Origin: Fortiea contorta PCC 7126
GTDB taxonomy: Bacteria > Cyanobacteriota > Cyanobacteriia > Cyanobacteriales > Nostocaceae
Assembly (NCBI RefSeq): GCF_000332295.1
Contig: NZ_KB235931.1
Coordinates: 62,001-126,000, forward strand
Direction: 5' to 3'
Length of the DNA: 64,000 bases
The notes beneath the pieces were generated by a model. It was not told where the DNA came from. It ran no database searches and saw only the letters and a list, made by a program, of their open reading frames with translations. Both the position numbers and the translations under genes were made by a program. Each line of letters opens with the position of its first letter. The stretch's first letter is position 1. Below, in pieces: positions 10,001-17,069 of this stretch.

Positions 10001-10183
10001 GTCTACCAAATTGATGCACAAACAACAAAAGACGGGAGACAACAAATATTTGCCATTTGGCATCAACGGGATCAACTAATGTTAGCTCATGTGAAGAGTC
10101 ACGATTGCGAAATAAAGGATAAAGGTCTATCCTCTGCGCCTCTGCGCCTACCCTGCGGGAAGCCGCTCCGCGTCTATGCGTGA
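7031..10183 (+). CDS. CyRepA1-family replication protein (Toprim/DUF3854 plus helicase)
   Basis: A 1050-residue protein resembling the cyanobacterial plasmid replication initiator family CyRepA1. The N-terminal part has a DUF3854/Toprim-like region with E167 (VICEGVKKAAAL), D226 (YICFDFE) and KGVDEF near 265-270, as in primases. A helicase-like ATPase follows, with Walker A AKGTGKTT at 331-338, a Walker B-like IIILDEVEQ at about 431-439, and SIGTGISID plus QALARVRDDVPR later, as in a RecA-like second domain. It stands alone among metabolic genes, with no parA/parB nearby. It may be an integrated plasmid relic or a chromosomal paralogue. The last 18 or so residues are encoded by a dispersed repeat. 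Confidence 0.78.
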   Translation: MHLYYLQPQHLEELAKSSGIDLHTVRLNFLSLQGANTYEYLLISELLPRTNTGMVKCGWLQRYAHISAGGWWCSGLDPLNNWQLMEWGCFKPNQPRQNNDGKPIKYEHPPSTPTRLFCLRVPLHIWEQVAQRYHLTMPDNISIAPNGEALGFWSWVMTQNIPIVICEGVKKAAALLTQGYAAIGIPGITSGYRVIKDKFGKITRRQLIPDLATFAIKQRSFYICFDFETKPKTIAAVNNAISQLGFLLQEKNCPVKVIELPGLEKGVDEFIIAKGANNFEKIYRQSLDLEIYLAQTKPHTELTIPAALTVNCQYLGEIPFPTTGLVGVKSAKGTGKTTGLKAVVNRAKATNQQVLLITHRIQLGRFLCEKIGINWGIPKKEIETSHLPNQLPTASSVITWETNTTQRLSNSFGLCIDSIWKLNPQDWQGSIIILDEVEQSLWHLLNSNTCKQKRVKILKIFQQLISTVLTTGGLIIAQDADLSNVSLEYLQGLSGIKLTPWVLVNQWQPQRGWDVTFYDSPNPTPLIHQLELDLIAGRKCYVTTDSRTGRYSCETIERYLKEKLEKLRQQFPKSLVISSHTTNTPGHAAVDFVADINQKIIEYNTVFVTPSIGTGISIDIQHFDRVYGIFQGVIPDSEARQALARVRDDVPRVVWCAKRGIGLIGSGSTNYRLLSHWYQENQKDNLALLSPLHKIDVDLPLVYDPIHLRTWAKLSARVNASIRLYRQSLQDGLIADGHQIWTRSNAVHNNIIRDLRLTFLATEPTDLATRQRLILEIVKVKKDWEQSRQKAKEIKRKMRDIKLQNQLVAATAVATARDIDYVEYEQLLVKHSLTDAERNQIHKYLLRQRYGITVTPLLKLQDEKGYYCQLLLHYYLTHESEYFHIRDQQEWYQQLSWGDGQVFLPDLKTYTLKVEAMRALGMLQFLEPERKFNENDPDLILLKNLASQNNKHIKRVLGINLVGDKQQVSTMTILSRLLNLLGLKLQRLNNVYQIDAQTTKDGRQQIFAIWHQRDQLMLAHVKSHDCEIKDKGLSSAPLRLPCGKPLRVYA
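10131..10183 (+). repeat. Dispersed Nostoc-type repeat forming the 3' end of the CyRepA1 gene
   Basis: The stretch CCTCTGCGCCTCTGCGCC followed by CTGCGGGAAGCCGCTCCGCG and TCTATGCGTGAG is of the intergenic repeat kind seen across Nostoc genomes; shorter relatives occur at 14501-14536 and 37566-37602. Here it is translated as the final residues and supplies the TGA stop. Confidence 0.7.
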
Positions 10184-10201
10184 GATAAAAACCAACCCAC
10201 C

Positions 10202-10251
10202 ATTCAGCAACGCCGATTTTTGAATTACATATTCAAATTCAGCAACGCCGA
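10202..10251 (+). repeat. Two direct 15-bp repeats downstream of the CyRepA1 gene
   Basis: ATTCAGCAACGCCGA occurs at 10202-10216 and 10237-10251 (35-bp period). The core AGCAACGCCGA also appears at 30441-30451 after recG. The pair could be an iteron-like remnant or part of a dispersed repeat. Confidence 0.55.
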
Positions 10252-10345
10252 AAAACGACTAACCCATCCATGCAATATTGATCAACCAGCATTCATCATA
10301 TGCGAACATAATAACTTGTAGCCGACATCTGCATAGAGGTTTAAC

Positions 10346-11626
10346 GTGGATACCATCGCTATCCCTACCCCCAATCGCCCAATTAATGCCACAGTAGAGA
10401 TTCCTGGTTCTAAGAGTATTACTAATCGAGCATTACTGGTAGCTGCATTAGCTCAAGGCGACTCGATTTTAGAAAATGCTTTATTTAGCGACGACAGCCA
10501 GTATTTTGCCAAATGTTTAGAAAATTTGGGTATTCCCATCACACTGAATTCTCATCACGCGCAAATTCAGGTGTCGGGAAAAGGTGGAGAAATTCCCACT
10601 CAACAAGCAGATTTATTCGTCGGTTTAGCGGGAACAGCCGCTAGGTTTATCACGGCGATGGTAGCATTGGGTAATGGTGAATATCGCCTCGATGGTGTAC
10701 CTCGAATGCGGGAACGCCCCATGGGTGACTTGCTGAAAGTGTTGCAAACAGGGGGGACAACCGTTAATTTTGAGGGCAATCCTGGTTTTATGCCCTACAC
10801 TATTTACGGACAGGGATTTGCTGGTGGACATATCCGCTTACCAGCTAATCAAACTAGTCAGCAACTATCAGCATTGTTGATGATTGCACCCTACGCTCAA
10901 GCAGATACAACTATTGAAGTGGAAGGGACGCTGGTTTCTCAATCTTATGTACAGATGACATGTCGCCTGATGGCAGACTTTGGTGTAGAAGTCAATCAAA
11001 ATGGCGAAAATCTCTTTCAAATTCCCGCAGGTCAGCGCTACCAGCCTAGGAATTATACTATAGAACCAGATGCGTCTAATGCTTCTTACTTTTTTGCTGC
11101 CGCCGCCGTCACTGGTGGAAGGGTGCGGGTAAAGTATTTGACTAAAAAATCCTGTCAAGGTGATATTCTGTGGCTAAATGTTTTAGAACAGATGGGTTGT
11201 CAAATTGAGGAAGGGGATGATTACACCGAGGTGAGGGGGCCGAAACAATTGCAGGGCATTGATATTGATATGAATGATATGTCAGACTTGGTGCAAACTT
11301 TGGGAGCGATCGCACCTTTTGCCACTTCACCTGTTACCATTCGGAATGTGGAACACATACGCTACAAAGAAACTGAACGCATCCGCGCCGTTGTCACCGA
11401 ATTACAGCGCCTAGGCGTGACAGTAGAAGAATTTGCAGACGGGTTAAAGATTGAACCCAGCGTAATTACTCCCGCACCCATTGAAACTTATCACGACCAC
11501 CGCATGGCAATGGCATTTGCTGTGACCGGTTTAAAAGCACCAGGAATCATCATCAAAGACCCCAATTGTACAGCAAAAACCTTCCCAGATTACTTTACTC
11601 GATTCTTGCAGATGATCGAAAATTAA
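10346..11626 (+). CDS. aroA: 3-phosphoshikimate 1-carboxyvinyltransferase (EPSP synthase)
   Basis: EPSP synthase joins shikimate 3-phosphate and phosphoenolpyruvate in the sixth step of the shikimate pathway, giving the chorismate precursor for aromatic amino acids and quinones. At 426 residues it is full length. Visible marks are the N-terminal PGSKSITNRALLVAALA substrate loop, LFVGLAGTAARFITA (family NAGTAMR region), RERPMGDL, DASNASYFFAAAAVTG, RYKETERIRAV, and the late HDHRMAMAFAV. The start is GTG with GAGGT about 5-9 bases upstream. Asparagine of the usual GNAGT loop is replaced (GLAGTAAR), a variation worth noting. Confidence 0.93.
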   Translation: MDTIAIPTPNRPINATVEIPGSKSITNRALLVAALAQGDSILENALFSDDSQYFAKCLENLGIPITLNSHHAQIQVSGKGGEIPTQQADLFVGLAGTAARFITAMVALGNGEYRLDGVPRMRERPMGDLLKVLQTGGTTVNFEGNPGFMPYTIYGQGFAGGHIRLPANQTSQQLSALLMIAPYAQADTTIEVEGTLVSQSYVQMTCRLMADFGVEVNQNGENLFQIPAGQRYQPRNYTIEPDASNASYFFAAAAVTGGRVRVKYLTKKSCQGDILWLNVLEQMGCQIEEGDDYTEVRGPKQLQGIDIDMNDMSDLVQTLGAIAPFATSPVTIRNVEHIRYKETERIRAVVTELQRLGVTVEEFADGLKIEPSVITPAPIETYHDHRMAMAFAVTGLKAPGIIIKDPNCTAKTFPDYFTRFLQMIEN

Positions 11627-11666
11627 TTATTTCCTCACTCATTCATTCCCCAATAGGAACTATATA

Positions 11667-12122
11667 ATGTCTAACATCCTTACAGAAATGCCCGTACTAG
11701 CTCGTCATGAAGGAGATTGGGTAGGCACATATACAATAGTTGATGCTACAGGTAGAATTATTGATAACTATGCATCTCACTTAACTTGCCAATTTCCCGA
11801 AAATAGCCCCTTTTCTTACTACCAAATCAATCGCTATAAATGGCCTGATGGTAAACAAGAAGAATATAGATTTCCCGGAAATTATTGTGAGCAAAAACTG
11901 TGGTTTGATACAGACCGCATCCAAGGCAAAGCCTGGGAAGTAGACGACTCAACAGTGATTTTGTCATTCGTTTATAAAGCAGCACCAGAGATTAGCGTCT
12001 ACGAAATGATCCAAATTAGCTCTGATAATAACCATCGTGCTCGTACCTGGCATTGGTTTAAAAATCATCAAATTTATCAACGCACCCTCATCAACGAAGA
12101 ACGATTAAAAGAATCACTGTAA
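11667..12122 (+). CDS. DUF3598 family protein (lipocalin/FABP-like barrel)
   Basis: A 151-residue cytoplasmic protein. It opens with PVLARHEGDWVGTYTIVD and continues with alternating beta strands (YYQINRYKWPDG, EQKLWFDTDRIQGKAWEVDD, RARTWHWFKNHQIYQRTLI), the pattern of cyanobacterial DUF3598 proteins that adopt a fatty-acid-binding-protein-like barrel. The ligand is unknown. It lies 40 bp after aroA on the same strand and may be co-transcribed. A perfect inverted repeat closes the unit downstream. Confidence 0.7.
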   Translation: MSNILTEMPVLARHEGDWVGTYTIVDATGRIIDNYASHLTCQFPENSPFSYYQINRYKWPDGKQEEYRFPGNYCEQKLWFDTDRIQGKAWEVDDSTVILSFVYKAAPEISVYEMIQISSDNNHRARTWHWFKNHQIYQRTLINEERLKESL

Positions 12123-12162
12123 AATTGTCTCAGAATAAATCAAATCCATATTATATTTATCA

Positions 12163-12188
12163 GGTGCGTTACACTTTGTTAACGCACC
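12163..12188. terminator. Inverted repeat after the DUF3598 gene
   Basis: GGTGCGTTA (12163-12171) and TAACGCACC (12180-12188) form a perfect 9-bp stem with an 8-nt loop. It has no T tract and is of a palindrome type common in cyanobacteria, so it is either a terminator or a dispersed repeat. Confidence 0.55.
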
Positions 12189-12217
12189 AATAGTATTTAA
12201 TCTCAAGAGTTTCAACT

Positions 12218-13615
12218 ATGGCCAAAAACGACAAAATTAATTTCTCTAATCCTAGTGGCTTTCCCGAATTTCTGCCTAGTGAAAAACGCCTAGAATTATA
12301 TTTATTAGATACCATTCGCAGAGTGTTTGAAAGCTATGGATTTACACCTATCGAAACTCCCGCAGTTGAACGTCTAGAAGTGCTGCAAGCTAAAGGCAAT
12401 CAAGGCGATAATATCATTTATGGTATTGAACCGATTTTGCCAGCAAATCGCCAAGCAGAAAAAGACAAAGCCGGCGAAACAGGTTCAGAAGCGAGAGCGT
12501 TAAAATTTGACCAAACAGTTCCTTTAGCAGCTTACATTGCGCGTCACTTAAATGAATTAACGTTTCCTTTTGCTCGTTATCAACTCGATGTAGTTTTTCG
12601 TGGTGAACGAGCAAAAGATGGGCGATTCCGTCAGTTTCGCCAATGTGATATTGATGTAGTTGCTCGAACGCAATTGAGTTTACTTTATGATGCTCAAATG
12701 CCGGCAATTATCACTGAGATATTTACAGCAATTAATATCGGTGATTTTCTAATTCGCATCAATAACCGCAAAGTCCTCACAGGTTTCTTTCAGTCAATGG
12801 GAATCGCTGAAAATAAAATTAAAACCTGTATTAGCATTATTGATAATTTAGAAAAAATTGGCGAAGCTAAAGTTAAACAAGAATTAGAAAAAGAAGATAT
12901 TTCAGCAGAGCAGACTGCAAAAATTATTGATTTTATTAAAATTAATGGCAGTGTTGACACAGTTTTAGAAAAACTTCAACATTTAGCGCAAAGCCTCCCA
13001 GAAGCAGAACAATTTGCTTTAGGAGTGAGTGAATTAGCAACAGTAATTACAGGCGTGCGTAACCTAGGAGTTCCCGAAAATCGTTTCTGTATTGATTTAG
13101 CGATCGCTCGTGGTCTAGACTACTATACAGGCACAGTCTACGAAACAACTTTACTAGGACATGAAACTTTAGGTAGTATTTGTTCTGGTGGTAGATACGA
13201 AGAATTAGTCGGCACATTTTTAGGCGAAAAAATGCCTGGTGTCGGTATTTCCATCGGTTTAACGCGGTTAATTAGTCGCTTGCTAAAAGTCGGAATTCTT
13301 AATACCTTAGCTGCGACACCAGCACAGGTAATGGTAGTAAATATGCAAGATGAATTAATGCCAATTTATTTAAAAATTTCTCAGCAACTCCGCCAAGCTG
13401 GTATCAATGTAGTCACTAGTTTTGATAAAAAAGGTTTAGGAAAGCAATTCCAACTAGCTGATAAACAAGGAATTCAATTTTGTGTAATTATTGGCTCCGA
13501 AGAAGCAACAGCACAAAAATCTGCACTTAAAGATTTACAAACAGGTGAGCAAATAACAGTAACTTGGGATAACTTAGCCGCAGAAATTAAACAAAGATTG
13601 AAGGATGAAGTATGA
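12218..13615 (+). CDS. hisS: Histidyl-tRNA synthetase
   Basis: A 465-residue class II aminoacyl-tRNA synthetase that charges tRNA-His. Motif 1 lies near GFTPIETPAVE. Motif 2 is FRGERAKDGRFRQFRQCDID. The histidine-specific signatures are LDYYTGTVYE and CSGGRYEELVG, followed by motif 3 (PGVGISIGLTRL) and a C-terminal anticodon-binding domain (from about 370). An insert near residue 70-95 (PANRQAEKDKAGETG) and the overall length are typical of the longer HisRS form. The stop codon and the next start overlap by 4 bp inside a heptamer repeat, so the original 3' end may have differed slightly. Confidence 0.94.
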   Translation: MAKNDKINFSNPSGFPEFLPSEKRLELYLLDTIRRVFESYGFTPIETPAVERLEVLQAKGNQGDNIIYGIEPILPANRQAEKDKAGETGSEARALKFDQTVPLAAYIARHLNELTFPFARYQLDVVFRGERAKDGRFRQFRQCDIDVVARTQLSLLYDAQMPAIITEIFTAINIGDFLIRINNRKVLTGFFQSMGIAENKIKTCISIIDNLEKIGEAKVKQELEKEDISAEQTAKIIDFIKINGSVDTVLEKLQHLAQSLPEAEQFALGVSELATVITGVRNLGVPENRFCIDLAIARGLDYYTGTVYETTLLGHETLGSICSGGRYEELVGTFLGEKMPGVGISIGLTRLISRLLKVGILNTLAATPAQVMVVNMQDELMPIYLKISQQLRQAGINVVTSFDKKGLGKQFQLADKQGIQFCVIIGSEEATAQKSALKDLQTGEQITVTWDNLAAEIKQRLKDEV

Positions 13616-13621
13616 AGGATG
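13601..13621 (+). repeat. Heptamer repeat spanning the hisS stop and the cupin start
   Basis: Three 7-bp units, AAGGATG-AAGTATG-AAGGATG. The same units recur at 33022-33063, and degenerate copies lie on the minus strand near 25795-25822. The array encodes the hisS C-terminus (KDEV) in one frame and the cupin N-terminus (MKDE) in another. Confidence 0.75.
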
Positions 13622-14463
13622 AAACCAATATCAGAGAAGATTGGGGTGGAGACGGTAGAGGAAGAATGAATTTATCGGGGAGACACACAGCAATTTCTCC
13701 TACATATATACCCCGAAAATATCAATTCTTTCATACGAACATTGTCACCATAGAAAATGATTGGCGAATACCAGGAATGCCAGATAATGTAATAACTGGA
13801 AACCGTCAACTATTAACATGGCATGATAACGGTGCATCTACTGCCAAAATAACTCTACCACCTAACTTTGCAGCCCCAGCCGGCGTCTTCACCGCAGATT
13901 TAGAAATTTTCGTCCTCAAAGGTACAATTCAAATAGATGAATGGCAACTTAGCAAACATAGTTATTCATTTATCCCTGCAGGTGTGAAAGTAGGCCCTTG
14001 GCAAGTTTTAGATAGAGAAGTTGAAATTCTTTGGATGGAAAACAGCCTCCTCAAATATACAAATGCAGAGCATAATCATCCAGACGCCAAATTACACGAA
14101 TTCATCCCCGCATTAGATAGTAAATTATTACCTTGGAGTAAATCAGATACAGTTCAATTTGTGCAAGCAAGCAAAAAATGGCTGAGAAAAGATAGCCAAG
14201 GAGGGGGCGTATGGTTGCTGAGTATATTGCCACATTATGACGGCAAATATCAAATGATTCAATCATATAATGAAGAATCTTACGGTCTAGCTGGGTACTG
14301 CGATATCGGCAATTATCGCTTTGCAAAAGACAATTTTGGTTACGTTCCCAGCTTCACAACAGTCCCCAGACACACAACAGACGATGGCGGTTTATTCTTC
14401 GTCCGCATTGACAGAGATTTATCCAAACACGGAACAGTTTTATCATACATCCATCAAGATTAA
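13612..14463 (+). CDS. Cupin-domain protein (ChrR/DUF4437-like)
   Basis: Up to 283 residues with two cupin-like beta-barrel segments: residues 85-140 (TADLEIFVLKGTIQI, then YSFIPAGVKVGPW) and a second, more divergent one from about 185. Typical cupin glycines and the PAG turn are present, but a complete HxH...H metal site is not obvious, so it may be a non-metal or modified-site member. The first ATG overlaps the hisS stop (ATGA) and sits in a heptamer repeat; an internal ATG at 13666, preceded by AGAGG, gives a protein starting MNLSGRHTAISP and may be the native start. The function is unknown. Confidence 0.65.
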   Translation: MKDETNIREDWGGDGRGRMNLSGRHTAISPTYIPRKYQFFHTNIVTIENDWRIPGMPDNVITGNRQLLTWHDNGASTAKITLPPNFAAPAGVFTADLEIFVLKGTIQIDEWQLSKHSYSFIPAGVKVGPWQVLDREVEILWMENSLLKYTNAEHNHPDAKLHEFIPALDSKLLPWSKSDTVQFVQASKKWLRKDSQGGGVWLLSILPHYDGKYQMIQSYNEESYGLAGYCDIGNYRFAKDNFGYVPSFTTVPRHTTDDGGLFFVRIDRDLSKHGTVLSYIHQD

Positions 14464-14500
14464 TTTCCAGTTACTAAACCTCTTACAAAAGTCGTTCTTA

Positions 14501-14536
14501 GCGTTCTTTTCTTTGCGCCTTTGCGCCTTTGCGCGA
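14501..14536. repeat. Short TTTGCGCC repeat
   Basis: CTTTGCGCCTTTGCGCCTTTGCGCGA, three tandem copies of TTTGCGCC/G, lies in the convergent gap between the cupin gene and the amidohydrolase. It is related to the repeats at 10131-10183 and 37566-37602. Confidence 0.6.
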
Positions 14537-14571
14537 TAAAAATCATCCCATCAATATGCAAAACCAATAAT

Positions 14572-16041
14572 CTAACATCTCTTTAAATAACGCCCAATTG
14601 GCGAACCTAAAACCTGACCGTTGTCATAAATCAAATTTCCTCGCAAAAAAGTACTTTTCACGCGCCCCGTCAACTCCATACCTGCAAAAGGAGTGTAACC
14701 TTGTTGCGATTCCGATTCCGCAGCATTCACCGTGAAAGTTTCATAGGGATTAACTAACACCAAATCTGCATCATAACCAATCGCAATATCGCCCTTTTCT
14801 AACAAACCAAAACGCCGAGATGGGTTCCAAGATAACAATTTAGCCATGTGGTTGTAAGACATTCCCCGCTTACTACCTTCACTAAATACACCTGAAAGCA
14901 AATATTCTGTACCACCAAAACCAGATTTTGCTAACCAAATATTATTCGGGTGTTTAACACTTCTTTTTTGTTCAGCAGCACAACAAGCATGATCACTAAC
15001 TATCCAATCTACTTGATGATTAAGCACTGCTTGCCATAAATATTCTACATCAGCACGGGGACGAATTGGGGGGTTAACTTTCGCCCAAGTATTCGCAGGA
15101 GTATCAACATCTAAAAGCAAATGTCCCACAGTTACTTCTCGGCGAAAGTTAATATGAGGAAAAGCAGTTTGCATAGTTAAAGCTGCTTCCATTGCTTTAC
15201 GCGAACTCAGATGCAATAAATTGATATTGGCACAATTAGTTTCATGAGCTAAATAAGCAGCAATGCAAATTGCTAAACCTTCCGCATGAGGGGGACGCGC
15301 CGCACTGTAAGCCTGTAGCCCACTCAAACTAGAATCATTTTCTACTATTTTTGTATAAGCGTTCAAAATCTCCGCAACTTCGCAATGTAAACTCAAACTA
15401 ATAGTATCTTTTGCTTGTGGATGTTTGGCAATTAAACGAGTGATACCGCGCATAATAAATTCAAAATGAGCAAAGTCATACCTTTCCTCTTTATTAATCA
15501 TTAAAAACAGGTTTTGTTTCTCTGATAAACCATGCAATCCATAACCACCATAAAACATGAATATTTTAAATGAAGATACACCATATTCCTCAAACAATAA
15601 TGGTATTTCATCAATATGTTGTCCAGCGATAGGGGCGACATGATAGCTGTAATCAACAAAGAAATTACCTGCAGATAACGCTAAAACTTCCGGAAAAAAA
15701 TCTTGATAAGAGCCACCTTTATTGAGATAATACTGCCCTGTGCGGATGTAGTTGAGACTAGTTGTGACTCCCCCCATTGCAGCTGCTTTGGTTTCTGTGA
15801 CTGCATCTTTGTCTAGAGGTTGATAAATACCAATGTGCATGTGGGCGTCCACAACCCCTGGAAACCCTAGCAAATTTTGGGCATTAAATACTTCTTTACC
15901 TTCATCTGGGTTAATATTAGGAGCTATCTGAGCAAATTTCCCGTCTTTAATTCCTAAATCCAGTAGTTCAACAGTATCTTGATGGGGGCGAACTACATGT
16001 ACATTTTTAATGATTATATCTAATAAGGGAGATTCAGACAC
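14572..16041 (-). CDS. Dihydroorotase/hydantoinase-type amidohydrolase
   Basis: A cyclic amidohydrolase of about 489 residues with a TIM-barrel binuclear metal site. Seen: DAHMHIG (two metal His), SFKIFMFYGG (the Lys that is carbamylated in this family), LHCEV and LLHLSS (further metal His) and IVSDHACC (catalytic Asp), then the C-terminal beta-sandwich strand GYDADLVLVNP. All catalytic residues are present. Family members hydrolyse dihydroorotate, hydantoins or allantoin; the substrate here cannot be told from sequence. The longest frame begins with a GTG at 16053 without a ribosome site, while a GTG at 16041 has GAGG seven bases upstream, so I prefer 16041. Confidence 0.85.
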   Translation of the reverse strand: MSESPLLDIIIKNVHVVRPHQDTVELLDLGIKDGKFAQIAPNINPDEGKEVFNAQNLLGFPGVVDAHMHIGIYQPLDKDAVTETKAAAMGGVTTSLNYIRTGQYYLNKGGSYQDFFPEVLALSAGNFFVDYSYHVAPIAGQHIDEIPLLFEEYGVSSFKIFMFYGGYGLHGLSEKQNLFLMINKEERYDFAHFEFIMRGITRLIAKHPQAKDTISLSLHCEVAEILNAYTKIVENDSSLSGLQAYSAARPPHAEGLAICIAAYLAHETNCANINLLHLSSRKAMEAALTMQTAFPHINFRREVTVGHLLLDVDTPANTWAKVNPPIRPRADVEYLWQAVLNHQVDWIVSDHACCAAEQKRSVKHPNNIWLAKSGFGGTEYLLSGVFSEGSKRGMSYNHMAKLLSWNPSRRFGLLEKGDIAIGYDADLVLVNPYETFTVNAAESESQQGYTPFAGMELTGRVKSTFLRGNLIYDNGQVLGSPIGRYLKRC

Positions 16042-16247
16042 AACATACCTCACGATAAAATGATTATATAACCCAAAGTCCAGATAATATTAATATAGAT
16101 ATGTTTGATTGCAGCTTTGTCTCAGTTCCAATTCAGAACTCTGGGCATAGTTTTTTAGTCAGTAATGCTCACACCCTACCGGAAGTTATATCAAATTCCC
16201 TAAATATGTAACATTTTTTGATGAAACCATCTGCAGGAGAGAAACAA

Positions 16248-17039
16248 ATGGCAGTTTTTAATGAATATCATCTAGATGCAAAGCAATTTCCTTTTCTCAA
16301 GAACTTTCAAGAAAATTGGCAAGTGATTAGAGATGAATTTATATATTTTAAGCAACAGGCGTCTGATGAAGAATTAAAGTTTGCTGATGAGATATTAAGT
16401 CCTAAAAACAAAACGATTAAAACTAAAGGTAATGCTAAATATAGCGCTTTGGGAATTTTGTTTCAAGGTATGTTTATTGAAACATATATCCAAAATTATC
16501 AAATCACATATCCTGATTATCAACCAAATGAGGCAGCAAATAAAGCACTGGCTTTGAGAACAAAATATTTTGCCAATTTGGCTCAAGTGATAGCAACAGT
16601 TAACGTTGATGATCCAATTATTAGAAACGTTTATTTTGGTACATTCCATCCAGGTTTAGACGTCAAGCTGCATGTAAATTATAACCCGCACATGAATCGT
16701 GGATATTTAGGATTGATTGTACCTGCAGGGGATGTGGCTATGAAAATTTGCCACGATTTATTTTATTGGCAGGAAGGAAATTTCATGATTTTAGATCATA
16801 GCTATCCCCACTGTCCACATAACTATACGAATTATGACAGAACTGTCTTAGTGGTAGACTTTTTTAAGCCAGACCAGCCGAGGGAAGACGTCTTGCAATT
16901 TGAAAAAGAGCAAGTTACAAAACGTATGCAAGATAATCCTTATAGTTTAGGTGTTTTCGGTAAAAATGATCAGGCTAAAACTGAAGATTTTATCAAGTAT
17001 GGTTTGGCTCATCAGCTAGAATGGGATAAAGCTTTATGA
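16248..17039 (+). CDS. Aspartyl/asparaginyl beta-hydroxylase family protein
   Basis: A 263-residue 2-oxoglutarate/Fe(II)-dependent dioxygenase-like protein. The AspH/LpxO-type core is visible: RNVYFGTFHPGLDVKLHVNYN, GYLGLIVPAGD, FYWQEGNFMILDHSYPH and DRTVLVVDFF. The family iron site uses two His; H in the NPH or KLH segment and H in the SYPHCPH segment are candidates. The ATG at 16248 has AGGAGA seven bases upstream, so upstream in-frame TTG/ATG codons (16218, 16221) are not needed. The target could be a peptide, lipid or small amino acid. Next to it is a glycosyltransferase on the same strand. Confidence 0.75.
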   Translation: MAVFNEYHLDAKQFPFLKNFQENWQVIRDEFIYFKQQASDEELKFADEILSPKNKTIKTKGNAKYSALGILFQGMFIETYIQNYQITYPDYQPNEAANKALALRTKYFANLAQVIATVNVDDPIIRNVYFGTFHPGLDVKLHVNYNPHMNRGYLGLIVPAGDVAMKICHDLFYWQEGNFMILDHSYPHCPHNYTNYDRTVLVVDFFKPDQPREDVLQFEKEQVTKRMQDNPYSLGVFGKNDQAKTEDFIKYGLAHQLEWDKAL

Positions 17040-17045
17040 GCTAAA

Positions 17046-17069
17046 TATAGCAGTTCCCAATTACATGAA
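17046..17069 (+). repeat. 24-bp dispersed repeat, copy 1
   Basis: TATAGCAGTTCCCAATTACA followed by TGAA is identical to 56587-56610. This copy contains the ATG at 17065 used as the longest start of the following glycosyltransferase, so that start may be an accident of the repeat. Confidence 0.8.
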
